Below, one piece after another: positions 43,001 to 55,649 of a stretch of 64,000 nucleotides of DNA. Each line of letters starts with the position of its first letter. Positions within the stretch are counted from its first letter, which is position 1. The notes beneath the pieces are model-generated. The model worked only from the letters and a program-made list of their open reading frames with translations. It did not search any database and was not told the DNA's origin. The translations under genes were made by a program, and so were the position numbers. Source of the stretch: Vitis vinifera (taxonomy: Eukaryota > Streptophyta > Magnoliopsida > Vitales > Vitaceae). The stretch spans positions 26,141,001-26,205,000 of the forward strand of contig NC_081818.1 in assembly GCF_030704535.1 (NCBI RefSeq). Direction: 5' to 3'.

Positions 43001-46000
43001 GAGAACAAAGGTTTTTTTCCCTTTTTTTTTTTTTTTTTTTTTTTTGATAGACAACAAGAACATGCATTAAAAGCGCCAAAAAGGAGGGGGGGCGTTCTAT
43101 GTATACAGGCTGCATACACAGAAAAAAGCCAAAACACACCTCATACAAAGATGGTCCACACTAACAAAGCAAAGCAAAGCTAACCACAAAAAAGAGTATC
43201 AAGGAAATTCAACATAGAGGGGAAATCCAACTCCAAAGAGTCCCTAGACCACTCAAAAAGCGTCCGACTGAAGAGATCCTTTAAACTTTGGTCGGAGAGC
43301 TCTTCATCTTTGAAAGGTTTTTTTCCTTTCACATCACAATCTGAATATCTTAACAGCACATTGACTCCCGAATCATAGGTTAGGTTCTTGCTCTTTCTGC
43401 TTGTGTATTTTATTGATTGAGGATTTATGCTCTGCCATAACCCAGAGACAGAAACCGGAATTTTATTGTTATTCCAATTATTCAATGTACTTTTGAATTT
43501 CTTATAATTGTCCAGCTCCAGCACCAGCCAGATTTGATGCAATCTTTTGCACGTATCCAAGGTCTTGCTCCTTTGTTCTGTTCACTATCATTCAATGTTC
43601 AGGCTAGATCACTGATCATTGATCAGCATACTTAGGAATTATGGCACATCAATGAGATGACGACTGATTTATAAGACAAAGGAAACATTTTATGCTGTGT
43701 GTAGATAAGCAAAAACAACCAAATATGTTTCACCACAAAGCTGAATGTAATCTTAAAAAGCTTATAAAATCTAATTAGTAACAGATGATAGGCATACCTG
43801 GAATGTAGATTGAATAACATTTACATTGGGATAAATTTTGCAGAGATTATGCTGACCAAGTTTTGTGTGGATATGTTGCACGATCAAATCAATGGCAACA
43901 TGATTATCCCCTCCCCGGGGTATGATCACATCAGCATACTTCTTTGATGGCATAACAAAATCATCAAAAGCAGGCTTGACAAACTTTGCATACTGCATAA
44001 TCAACATAATACTTGCTATATTAGAGTGAGAAATAGAAAAATAAGAGAATTTGAAGGGTCCATATGTGACAAAATCTATGGTTAGTTCTGTCCTTTCATT
44101 TGACAATAAACATGCCAAAGTGGCTTTTTGTAAGTGTCACAATTTTAAAGGTCCTGCAGAACTAACATAAAGTTAGCAGCTCCATAAACAAAATTGTTGT
44201 CCACGGGTTAGAAATAATAAGAAGAAGAAGAACTCCTTGTTATATATTCCCAATAGCACACCACAGCACAAAAATAAAGGCAGCATCTGCAGAATGCAAT
44301 ATCTAAGTTATGCAACTCCTTCACTACAAATCATGTTGGCCAAAAATTGGCTCCAGGTAGCATAGAGACAAATACAACACATTGACAAAGATGAATTACA
44401 TGTGCACCTTCACCTACCATCTCATTCTTCCTAGTGTTATATGAAATTTGTCTCTTACTAGGTAGATGAAAATTCTTTTGCATATCCCCTCCTTCACATA
44501 GAAACTTGAATTTGTCCGCATGATGATGTGAAGGACACTGTTTCCTTATTCTTGATCTTCTTACATAAGAACAAGATATTTTAAAATTATTTAGTTATAC
44601 ATACTTGTCACACAATGGCTTTCTGTTGAACCTCCTTCTTAAAAACCAGACATATAACTGAAACCAAGTTGAACAAGACATTCAGGAAACCACATAACAT
44701 TAGCACAAGAATTTCAACTTATAATCATAAAGAGCAAGAAATCAAGTGCTTGCTGAAAATGACATTATTCAACATAAAAGATCATGATATTAAAAACATC
44801 ATGGTTTCTAAAATACTAGTCACATACTATGAGGTTCTTACGTCAGCATCATCAGCTCAAGTTAGGTGGCCAATTATACCACTTTTTACAACTTTAAAAA
44901 GTGATACAAATCCCTCCATTTATGACCTAAAAATGTTAAATGTACATGGCATAACCTGTAACCTTGGTCATCTATAATTCAGAAATTTCAGGTAGATTTT
45001 AAGTATTTACTGAACATTTTTTTTTTTTAAAGCAAGGAATGAATTGATTGAGTATAGGGACTTGCCTGCTCAAGAACAGAATTTACATCCCTACCCCGCT
45101 CAACTGTGTCACGCCTTATTCTACGGGCAAGCCTCACATCAGCATCTAGAAGCCAGTAGTTCCAACAAGAGAGTGAGACCAAAAATAAGAGGCAAACAAT
45201 GGCAGATAAATAGGAAAAAAATGTTTAGCCCATTAAAGATGTTGCAAGTATCTGACCAATTTTACAAAAATAAAAAATCAATATAAAACAGATATCAATA
45301 GTAGTATATTTAAAAGGTGAAAGCAAATAAACGTTAACACCTCAGCCTATGTAATGCTTAAGGCCCAAGCTCACTCATTTTCTAGTAAAATTAAATTAAA
45401 ATAAAAATTTACAAAAAGGATCAAGACCCAATACAACACTGTAAGCCTTAGTGTTTGTCAAGGTCAAAGTATATAGAAGCAAGGCATTTGTCAAAGCATA
45501 AAATGTAATTCTGGTTTCCCATTCTTATATTTAAATTTCTTTTAGCACAATTTTTAGACATCTTATAATCAAAATAACATAATAAGACAAATATTAACAT
45601 TCTGAGATAATTTAAATTACACAACACCATAGATAAAGATACCAAAACATGCAAAACATGGCACGACTTTAGAAGAAAAAGCCAAATGCAAAGGCAAATG
45701 GTTAACTACTTGAGGAGATATATGCTTATGAGCGAAAGCCAAGAAAAGGTGCGGACAATGCAGCTTTGACCAAACCTTGTCTCAGGAGCATGCATCACGA
45801 TCTTCTTTTTCTCTCTTTTCTCTTTTGCTTTTCTTTTTCTTTTAAGTCTCAAGGTTTTCTTCAACCACCTTGCCTTGAGGCAGAGTACAAAAACCCTCTT
45901 AAAAAGCTCAGTACTGAAGCCAACAAACTTTGACTTCCCAACTATCCAGGCCAATTAAACAAATCATTTTTCTCCTTGATTAAGTATTGATCTGGTAACA

Positions 46001-49000
46001 CCATCTGGATCAACATGGTTGCCATTATGCTCAGAAAAATACAATAATCTGTTCTCATTTTATACAGGCAGAAAATTTCCCTTAGTTTATGCATCAGGTG
46101 GAGCAGACAAACTAAACATTTGGTTAAAGGGGTCTCTAATGGATGCATAATCAGACTAGCAACTAGGTACCACTCCTTGATTAAGAAAAATGTCCAAGAA
46201 TAATAATTTCCATGAAAAAAACCAAAAAAGGGTACCAAGAAATGATAATAGCCATTGAACTAACAATCAGATGCAAGGAGTAATACCTGTGTCAACAAAA
46301 ATCTTCATGTTCATCAAGTTGCGTACACGTTGATCATGGAAAACAAGAATTCCCTCCAGGATAATTACATCAGATACGTTTACCTGACAACAACATTTAA
46401 CTTATATTTTGAGAAAAATAAAGGAAACTCCTTCATAAAGAAAAAGAAAAAAGAAAAAAAAAACTCACTGCTGAGGCAATACCGACACAATTTCACTAAC
46501 ACTGGAATTTTAAAGTGCCCCCACTTTTTGAAATATCTTAGCACTTCAATACCCAGTTTTCATGGGATCATGAAGATAAGATGTCATTGTGCAACAAAAA
46601 TTTTCAGTGAAGCAACTCTACAAACTTAACAAGCCTATTTCTTCTAGGCAAGTGAAGGAGACCAAAAACATATTCATAAGTAATGAAATTTGATGAAAAA
46701 TTAAGTTTACAAAAATCAGGAGACCTTTCAGATCTAGTCAGGATTGGGACACAGTGGAGGAAAGATTTCAAAAAGGGGCTTACTACTTGGAAGAGACAAT
46801 ACTTATCAAAAGGAGGAAGACTTACTCTAATAAAGCTAGCCTATATACTTCATGGCTCCTTTCGTTATCCTGAGGAAGTTGAGTTAAGGCTAGAAAAGAT
46901 CCAAAGGGATTTCCTTTCAAAGGGAGGGGCTATGGAGAAAAAGACTCACTTAGTAGCCGTTCGATAGATTGCATGGGCAAGAGGGAAGGTGGTGGGGGAG
47001 AAGAAGACTCACCTAGTTAGCTGTTCAACAGTTTGCATGGGCAAGAGGGAAGGTAGTTTGGCATTAGAAATTTGTCCATGCTCAACAAAGCTCTTTTGGG
47101 TAAATATTTAGATAATAATTATCATGGATTTCACATCTTTTGAGTAATAATTATGCCTTCAACACTCAATTAACATACTTGCACTCTTGCAATACTACTA
47201 ACAAGTCTTTTTAAGTTGTGGAAGTAATTTTAAGGTATAACTGATTATAATTTGTAGATCAAGGGAGCTAAGCTCATGAGAAGAATGGGAGTCAATTTGG
47301 TGAGGGATAAAGATAAGGAAAGAAGACAATGATGGGTTGTAAATGACAATGTTTTATTCATCGATTCAAGGTGGCTTATGTTTGCCATGATGCAAAGAAA
47401 TGGTTAAGTTGTGGAATTTACAAAAAAAAATGAGATGAAAGCTTCGTTTGAAAGAAGAAAGTTTTCACATGGAAGAGTCAAATTTGCATAGCCATGCAAA
47501 CAAGACCAAATGGTGCATTTCTGGAGAGTTTTGAAAACTCAATTTGCATGTTATACGAAGTTTCACATAGCCATGCCAACCACACAATAAAAGACAGGCT
47601 TAAAGTGAGTTTAAAAGGCATTTGCATATGGAGAAAGTCAATTTCGCATAGCCATGCAAACTTGACCAAATGAAATTTGTAGAGAGAGAGGTTAAGTTTG
47701 CATGCCCATGCAAAAATGGACAGGAAGGTGCAAAATGGTGTTGAAACTCCTCTTCAACTTTGCATGCTCATGCGAATTATGAGAAAGTCTAAGCAAGATT
47801 GATCACACTAGTGCCAAACTTTGAGGACCTGAATATAAAGTTCTTCAATTGCTAATTGGTCAACTTGAAAGATTTTGGAAGACCTCTAAGATGATGTCAA
47901 GGGTCCATTTATATGATCTTCAAATAAATAAGAGTTTGAGACTCTCATTTGGAACTTTTGGATCTTTTAGTTTTTTTTTTTTTTTTTTTTTCTGTAGCTT
48001 TTTGGCCATGTTTAGATCTTTTGTAAGAGAGTTTTTATAACAAAATTTTCTTATACTTTCTTTCATTTTCCTTCATTTTCTCACTAGTCAAACATGTCAT
48101 GTAGAGTAAATCTCACAAACATGAAGTGCTAGATTTCATTTTTCTCAAAGGAAAAAGGATCTAAAGTCAAGATTTATGGCGGATTAGTCACTTGAAGCTA
48201 AAATTGAAAGGTATTTTTTATTGAATTGATTGATTAATTGATCAATTTGGAAAAATATTCTCTTTTAATTTCCTTGAATGAGGAATATAATGAAATCTTA
48301 ATTCTAGATTCGGTGAGATCATGTAGTTCTTATAAGATCTGTTAGAAGGTAGCTAATGATGAATTAAGCTTAATTGTGAATAATTAATCAATGACATTAG
48401 GATCCCTAATTTGAGATTTTAATTGATCTAGATTTAAAGTTAAATCAAATATCAATTTATGTGAAATTTTAAGATCTTCAACCTAACTTGATGAAATATC
48501 TTGATGACTTTTTTACCATAGAAACTGATTTTTTGATGAATAAATCGCAATATAATAAAAAGAAAAAGGCGCATCAAGGAAACGCCCCAAAGTATACAGG
48601 TGGTTTTACCATAGAAACTGATTTCTAGTGAATTTGGAATCCGATAATTCTTTCATTAATAGATTTTACTCTAATTTTGGCCAATTTTAGCCTTTCACTT
48701 TCAATCAAAAATTTTCAACTTTCATAGATAATTTTTCACTATTCCATTTTTTTCATCATCATCATCTCATTTCTTGTCGTTTTCCCTTTGGATTGCCAAA
48801 ACCATAACTTTTGTTAAAAACCATTTTTTGATTGGGCAAAAGTTACCTTAACATAGTTGAATTAGGTTATAAATTTGGTTTTGATATGACAAACAAAAAA
48901 AAAAAAATTGTTGATCAATGGTCTTCAAGATTTGCTACGAAGAAGGACTTCGTAGGAGAGTTTTTTTATTTAAATCTCTTTATTCTTCTTTATCTAATGG

Positions 49001-52000
49001 TAGAATGAAGGCTTTCTTTTCCAATCTGGTGTGGGATTCTTAGATCCCATTGAGAGTTAGCCTTTTTGCTTCGGAAATTGTGTGAGGAGGGATTTTGACA
49101 CTAGATCAACTCAAAAGAGGGGAATGGAAGATGTCAAATAAATATTATATGTGCAAAGAAGAAGAAAACAAGGTTGACCACATTCTCCTTCATTGCTCGA
49201 AAGCAATCATCTTGTGGTAGTTGATTTAGGCTCTATGTGGAATAAAGTGGGTTAAGCACTCCTTAGTAAGGAAAGCACTATTGAGTTGGCACGGATCCTT
49301 CGTTGGGAAAAAGGAGGAAAAAAAGCTTGGAGAGTCACTCCTTTGTACCTATTATGGACCATATGGAAGAAGAGAAACAAGAGAGCCTTTGAAAATTCTA
49401 AAAAACAAACAATCAAATAATCATTTATCTATAATTATTTGGAATGGGCAAGGGTATATATAGGAGATTGCTCTTCATCTATATTGGACTTTATTAATTG
49501 GTAGAGCTCTATGTAGTGGGTGGGAGTTATTTTTTGTGTTTCTCATGATTAGTTGTGGCCTTTTGGCGCCCTTATATACACTATGTATACTTTAGTGCAC
49601 ACTTTTGTTAGGCATTGTTTCCATTCAATGAATATATTGTTTATTTGCCTATCAGAAAAAAACAACTTACAAAACAGTGGGATCAAATACCCAAATAGAG
49701 ACACTATCTTGTACATGGTTCCTTGAGTTTGAAATATAGGTGCACCATCCTTGACAAAATGTCAAAAGGAATATTAAATGCATGAGTGGGCTAAACTTTT
49801 CCCAACACGAACAAACAAGGTGTCAATATCAATATAGATGATGCGCCAGACATGACAACTTCAACAAAGCATATTAGCAACATCATACACAGAATTCAAA
49901 CATGTGTGCAACATAATAATGAAGTGCATGAGATGGTGAAAAATGATAAATTGAATCTACTTATCAAAAAAAAAAAATTGATAAATTGAATCTTCAAAAT
50001 TCAAAATTCAATCTTTAAAGTTTGAACAATTCCATTTGCAGCTCACACGTCATAGTCACAGCACTGCTTTCCTTTATATATTGTTCCCATGCATCATTCA
50101 CAACATTTATACAGTATTCCTATTTTTTAAACCAATAAATAATGGATGTAATAAGCATTAGAGAACACTTTGTTCTTTTCACAATGGCAACAGAGATCAT
50201 ATACGATGCCAGTGGAAAAAAGGAAAAAAAAAAAATAAACGCCCTAGGCTACTTCCTATTTAAGTGAAAATTGGTACAAAAAGTTAGAGATAGTAAGTCA
50301 TTAAATGATTGAAAAAAAAACTGAGCGCAAAGCATTGGTCACATGCAACCATTAATAACGACTAAAATAGAAAGCAGTTGGAAAGTGACACTGCTTAAGT
50401 TTGAGGCATTAGGTTGTAATTACAACTTACAACTTACAACTTAACAAAATGCCTAAGATGAATCATGAACAAATAAGGATTTTTGCAATCAACTCCAAAT
50501 AGCAAGGACACCTTTATTAATGCTTTGTTGAATTTTAACTAAGATATGACAAATAAGGATTTTGTAATCAACTCCAAATAGCAAGGACACCTTTATTAAT
50601 GCTTGGTTGAATTTTAACTAAGATATGACAAATAAGGATTTTGTAATCAACTCCAAATAGCAAGGACACCTTTATTAATGCTCATTTGAAATTTAACTAA
50701 GATATGGTTAGCTGATACTAACACTAGGTTTTACTTACTTATCTTGGCCCTTCTACAGGTAATAGAGATAATCTTGTTTTCATCTATATGCCAACAAGAC
50801 ACCTTCTATAACAATCATTTTGCCTATGCTGATGATGCTATAGCTACAATGTTCTTGATTAGAATCAATTTTGATGCTTCCATATCCAAGGTTCTCCAGG
50901 TCAACTTTACCAGGCTGACCTCACATTACAAGGTGGAGATTCAGAAATTCTACAAGTTGACAGTTATCATTAATTACATGATTGTTGTCTCTGCAATATA
51001 CCCAAATAAGATGTACATCTTTCCCACCACTCTTGAGAAGAACCAGCAAGCAATCACCAAAAAAAAAGATGAGAACACACATTTTGACTATCATAGAAAC
51101 AGGCTTAGTACAATTAAATTAAATTTCCAGTAACATAATTCAACTTGTTTTTCCCATATTATCATCTTGGCGAAGAATTTGATTATTTCCAAAACCCAAT
51201 GGTGGTGCAATGCAAACCCATCCTTGTAAAAACCTCCACCAGTTAACTCAAAAAGCATTTTCCACTCAATATGGGACAAAGTGCATACCTGCCGAAAACT
51301 TCCTGAACATCGACGATGATTCTTAAAATCATATATTGGTACATGGACAGATTGCCCAGATTTGAGCTTTCCAATGCACTCTAGAAGTTGTTCAGTGTCA
51401 AAAGCATCTACAGAGAAACATACATGTATTCAACAAAATACATAAGAATGCCCCTTATACAGAGACACCAGGTTGCACCATAAACAGGTTGAAGTTGAAA
51501 ATGCTACCATCTCAACCTAATACAAATGAACAAAATGTGAATCTCTCCAATAAGCATAAAGAATAGATATACCAGGATGATCAAAATTATACTCATGTAC
51601 ACGTTCTGATTCTTCAGCAGTCAAGCCACGGTAAAAAGAATCCTACAGAATACCCACATCAAATATTTTAGAAAGTTTGGCAAAAGAAAAGGTCTTTAAA
51701 TAAAGATGGAAAATCTGCCAAACATGAGGAGAGACGGAGGAATAAGATTGTGGATAAGTAGATCTAGTTTTGAAAGACCTATTAGTTGATAAATTCAAGG
51801 GTTGGGACCGAGGGGTGAGTGGGAGAGTGAGCCAACCAACAGAAAGCAATGCAACAAAAGTTCAAACAAAATATAAGGAACAGATATATCCATGTAAAAT
51901 ATTTCATTCTTTTGAAAGGGGCATTAAGTAAGTCATTTTCTATTATTGATATGCATTGTCAAAAACAGGTGCAACACAGAGGAAAAACATTGTTTGGCTT

Positions 52001-53686
52001 CAAAGCAATGAAAAGGAACCTTGTCTAACCTCATTTTGTGGCAGGGGTTCCAATAAATATCAATATTTCACTTCTTTAAAAATATATATCAAACAAATAG
52101 AAGAATCCCCTTATACATTACAAAAAAGGTAAAATAAAAATGAAAAGGTGAATTTCAAACTATCCAAATAACTCTTTTGAGGTAATGGGGTAAGACAAGG
52201 CTCTTTCAATGATGGTATGGAGTTAAGCATCGTTCCATATAGATAGGCAACAAACAAGAAAACATAATCTCGCTTCAATTGTCTTTTTATCTAGCCATCC
52301 TCGTCCAGCACTACAGGTATTCACCAGGTTAGTTTGAAGAATGCTGAAACCTGACAACCAGGCAAAGTTTGTCCATTCACCAATCAGATTCTAGGGTTAA
52401 AGAACCCAACACCTTGTTCTCCTACAATGCAGTCAAAAAAGGATACTACTTGGTCACAGAGAAAAGGTTATCCTCTTTCAAACTTGAAACATCCAACAGA
52501 TATGCTAAGTAGATCTTCTTACTTTGCAACCAATTTATGACTGCCCTTTATTTTCTTTGAAAATATGAACCTGAAACACACTAAATTTCAAACGCAGAGA
52601 AATTAAATAAACTAAACTAAAACTTGAAATAAATAAATTGTACCCTGATTGGATACAAATTCAATCTGACCCGTCTCAAAGATTCAAAAACACCAAGGAT
52701 GCTATTACTTCTATTGCATGAAAGTTAACCTCAGCTAATTTCAGTCACAACCAATAAGAAATGCCATTGTACCCGAACTACATTTTAGTGAAATGAGCTC
52801 CAGCATACCTGGTTGACAAGCACAACTCGGTGATCATGGAGTTGTTGAATGATCATGTCACAGACAGTAGTCTTTCCTGAAGCTGTACCTCCTGAAACTC
52901 CTGCTCAACACCCACTAGAAAGGGTTAATGACTTCAATAAAAGTGAAAAGAAAAAAAAAAGTACAAATATTGAGGATACATTCCAGCAGATGAAGAATAA
53001 TGCTATCTTTGGTGGCCGGGAAACCAAAGGAAAAGAAAGCCAAAATCGCATGTCCGCCACTCTTCGGTTCTTAAACACCTAAAAATCAAGTCAGCTAATT
53101 TTTTTGTCTCCACAGGACCCCAGACAAAAAGAAAATCAAAACCTCGAAATTCCCATTCCGGCAAGCAGAGCCTTGGATCAAATTCACCCTCCGTTTGGTT
53201 GCTGAGAAACCCAATGAAAAGAGAAGGAAAGAGAAAATCGAAACCCAAGAAAACCTTCCAACAGTAACTCTCCTTTCCTCAGTTCCTCACTAAACAGACC
53301 TCAGATTTCACATTCACAAATCCGCCTCCCAAATTGTCTCTGCAATCAAACCAAAAAAAAAAACGCCACTAGCTTCTCCTGAACCTCAAAACTCGCATCC
53401 ACAGCTGAGGAATCTCTCATTTCTCAAATTCGCACAACATTCAAAGAGAAAAACAACAAACAATGAGGCCGGTGAGGTTACAACAACGCTTACCAATGAC
53501 GAAGGGCTGTTTTGCAGCGCTATCAGGTAGGGTTGCAGAGAACGAAGAAGTAGCAGAAGCGGCCGCGGAAGGCGAAGAGGTAGCAGAAGGAGGGGAAGAA
53601 AGGAGACCTTCAAGGCGGAGGCCGGAGAAGTGAGGACCGGAAGCTGCCTCCATCACGTAATCGATCGCCGTCGTCTCCTCCGGCAT
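40088..53686 (-). CDS. UKL: Uridine kinase-like protein with UPRT-like domain, 14 exons (482 aa)
   Basis: Pyrimidine-salvage enzyme of the plant UKL family: an N-terminal uridine/cytidine kinase domain and a C-terminal uracil phosphoribosyltransferase-like domain. Exons read from the sequence are 53494-53686, 52809-52900, 51573-51642, 51289-51407, 46287-46383, 45066-45145, 43798-43992, 42814-42897, 42660-42720, 42034-42094, 40947-41040, 40751-40823, 40336-40418 and 40088-40234. They join in one frame. Visible motifs are the P-loop GGTASGKT (68-75), the acceptor-side segment DSFYRGLT, the RRIRRD lid segment and DPVLATG (401-407) of the PRPP loop. The start [10 protein letters not shown] matches the family N-terminus, and the length is normal. 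Intron 6 has a GC donor; introns 4 and 7 carry retroelement pieces. The kinase role is well supported; whether plant UKLs have UPRT activity is doubtful. Exons 11-14 recur at 27157-28109. Confidence 0.95.
41665..41690. repeat. Poly(G) tract of 26 bp in UKL intron 10
   Basis: An uninterrupted run of 26 G on the plus strand (C on the gene's sense strand). It could form G-quadruplex DNA. Its length is likely variable and prone to sequencing error. Confidence 0.9.
43016..43560 (-). mobile_element. Retroelement 3' fragment in UKL intron 7
   Basis: On the minus strand the piece ends ...TTTTTGGCGC...TTGTCTATCAAAAA followed by a long A-run (the T-run at 43019-43045), which is the form of a plant LINE-type 3' end. 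Upstream of it (43560-43180) is a 126-codon open frame ending in [12 protein letters not shown]... with no domain I can name. The insertion is in the same orientation as the UKL gene. The 5' boundary is uncertain. Confidence 0.6.
47102..48930. other. Segment inserted into the LINE, with repeated palindromes
   Basis: This 1.8 kb is foreign to the LINE frame on both sides. Between 47480 and 47780 it carries repeated palindromic motifs of the type TTTGCATAGCCATGCAAA (47487-47502, 47646-47661, 47697-47713 and weaker ones). It may be an LTR or another transposon, but I could not define its ends. Confidence 0.45.
48532..48603 (-). mobile_element. 72-bp LINE 3'-end insertion with 21-bp target duplication
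   Basis: A 72-bp piece is flanked by identical 21-bp direct repeats (48511-48531 and 48604-48624, beginning ttttaccatagaaactg). On the minus strand it reads CCACCTGTATACTTTGGGGC and onwards, ending in CATCAAA plus A residues. That matches the 3' ends of the LINE-type pieces nearby. It is a severely 5'-truncated retroposition event inside the 47102-48930 segment. Confidence 0.85.
50470..50707. repeat. Three tandem copies of a 79-80-bp unit in UKL intron 4
   Basis: Units start at 50470, 50550 and 50629. Each contains aaataaggattttgtaatca and agcaaggacacctttattaa, with few differences. The third unit diverges slightly near its end. Confidence 0.92.
50756..51133 (+). other. Open frame of unknown nature inside UKL intron 4
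   Basis: About 126 codons are open on the plus strand, antisense to the UKL gene, ending at 51133. There is no ATG near the 5' end. Part of the translation ([20 protein letters not shown], then [20 protein letters not shown]) has the composition of a real protein, but I do not recognise a family. It may be an exon or retrocopy fragment left by an insertion. Confidence 0.3.
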
Positions 53687-54926
53687 GGCTTCACTTTCCT
53701 CTCTTCAGCACCACCGCGAAGTGGAGGAGTTGAAGGCTATGTTCAAAGCCCGGGTCTGAGCCTCTGAGCCGCTTTGTCGCGACCTTCTCGGCTTCACTCT
53801 CGCTTTAGTCGGCTGCTAGTGCCTACTTCTCTACCTACCGTTTACGAAATTGTTGCTTTACGAAATGGTACCTTTCATTCACTTCAAAAGCCTGGAGCTT
53901 ATCCTAACGCAGCATTTTCCCATTCAATCTCAGGCCAAATGCAACAAATTTAGTGACTTACGCATGCCTTAATTTCAATATTTATAAATGGCTTAGGTAT
54001 TTATTATTGTCTCATAATCCAAATACATTTTTAAAAAAATTACCTAAAATATTACCAACTTTAAACATTAAAATAAAGTTAGATTACTGCAAAAAGACGA
54101 TTTTCGAGTCATACAAATCAAGTCTTATTAAACACATTATCAAGATGTATTTTTCAATATTTATAATAAAAAAAATATATCACCATAAATTTTACTATTT
54201 CGTACTCAAATTTTATTATTCATCAATCTCATTTATTTGTATATATATCTTGATCTTAGATACTTGTAGTAACTTTGTTCAATGACTCAAATTTCATCGT
54301 ATATTTCAATGACCCAAATTTGAAGTTTGGAAGGTGTTGATTCAATACTTCATATTTTCCTTACAAATTATATCAATAATTAAAATTAATTTTTTCGAAG
54401 GTTATCTTGGAAAGGAGTTAGGGTTTGGATGGGAGGATGGTCCTATTAGTTAAGCTATTTATTCAGGGTACAAAGTTTTGATGCTTCTTGTTAGAGCATC
54501 AAGATATGGTCAATCTTGGCATGCACCTTCATGGACAACTTAATCAACCCCAACATATATATTTTAAAGTGTAACGTCAGAAAAAGGGAATAGTCCAAAA
54601 TGATCAACACCACACTTAACATGCATTATAAAGAAACTATTATTGTACTTGATTAACAAGTTTCATCCAGATTTCTTTATTGTAATTAATTGTCATAGAT
54701 GCCAAACAGACCCTACCACATTAATAAAGATGAAAAGGCTGAAGATGGTAAGGCATTATTTTATTGTTACTCTCCTCCCTCATTCATCATCAACATTAAT
54801 GAATACATTATCCCAAGAATTGTAATCTGTATCTCGAGTCATATATAGCAGACATTTTAATTACACGCCCAAGATAATTGACTTTTAATTAAATACCGAA
54901 ACAAAATCATAGCATAGCTAGCTCTA
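53687..54926. other. UKL promoter region and intergenic spacer
   Basis: The first about 150 bp upstream of UKL is GC-richer and lacks an evident TATA box, as is common for housekeeping genes. The rest is AT-rich with no recognised gene. Confidence 0.5.
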
Positions 54927-55597
54927 TTAGAACATGGAAAGCATAGAGATGGCTAGAAGTGAAGCCATGGGAAGCATGGAAGCAAAGGGGAAGGAAGCAG
55001 AAGCTGCAGAAGTCGATGTAGGCGAAGAAGAGGAAGAGGAAGAAGAAGAAGGGGGAGTTGATCCTGGGGAAGAGGATGCATCAGCGGAGACGGTTGAAAC
55101 CTTTAGCTTCATACCCTGGTCACAGTGGCCTATGGTTCCACAGGCGAAGTAGCGTGTGCCGGCCTTGGACAACTTCACCACATTGTTACCGCTGTTCATG
55201 GAGTTTAATGCGCTGCCTACATCACAGTTTTTGTATGCGCTTTCGTTGGGGAGTTCGACCACGCTGTGCAGGCCAGGAGTATACTTGAAAACTGTCCAAA
55301 AATATGATTAATGACATCAAAAATCAGCCCTAACAAGCCAAACCATGGCTTGAACTGGTAAATCTGGCTATATGCATGCTCTTATTGCATTTGTATATAC
55401 TAGGCCAATTACTAAAAGGGAAGAAACATACCAAGTTGATCGCCAACCTCGAATGTTTGACCAGATGCCCATTTGCTATAATCTGATGATTCATCCCAAC
55501 CCTGGCTTCCTCCAACCACATGTTGTGTTGCCAAGGCTTTATTTGTGAGCAAACCTACAACAACCAAAGCCGATAAAACTCGGTACAGACCTTCCAT
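54927..55597 (-). CDS. Phytocyanin, mavicyanin-type blue copper protein (176 aa, 2 exons)
   Basis: Predicted cell-surface blue copper protein. Exon 1 is 55432-55597 and exon 2 is 54927-55291, with a GT-AG intron of 140 bp. Visible parts are a signal peptide (1-23), a plastocyanin-like domain (about 24-120), a Ser/Pro/Thr-rich stretch (121-155) and a hydrophobic C-terminus typical of GPI-anchored proteins. Copper ligands are His64, Cys106, His111 and Met116; Cys78 and Cys112 would form the disulfide. Met as axial ligand places it with mavicyanins/uclacyanins rather than stellacyanins (Gln). The intron position in the middle of the domain is usual for the family. A GTG two codons upstream is in frame but the ATG at 55597 is the proper start. 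Likely role: extracellular electron transfer or cell-wall biology; no specific substrate can be given. Confidence 0.95.
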
Positions 55598-55649
55598 TTT
55601 CACTCCTTTCTCTTCTTCTCGGGGCTTCTTGGAGCGTTCCTATCAACCC

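Larger units (their letters stand above)
46683..49665 (+). mobile_element. Decayed LINE in UKL intron 4, antisense to the gene
   Basis: Bases 46683-46967 encode the end of a LINE reverse transcriptase ([20 protein letters not shown], then [15 protein letters not shown]). Bases 47030-47101 continue it ([19 protein letters not shown]). From about 48930 to 49500 a degenerate zinc-binding reverse-transcriptase tail follows ([12 protein letters not shown], then [18 protein letters not shown]). It closes with the 3' UTR and gcctatcagaaaaaaa near 49650. A duplicated stretch (aagactcacctagtt, about 46985-47050) and a foreign segment (about 47102-48930) interrupt it. Stops and frameshifts make it inactive. 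Confidence 0.82.

Noticed and set aside
54934-55288. Plus-strand acidic frames (Glu-rich) over the phytocyanin gene
   Set aside because: They are the reverse reading of the Ser/Pro-rich region of the phytocyanin. The minus-strand gene has conserved copper ligands and splice sites.
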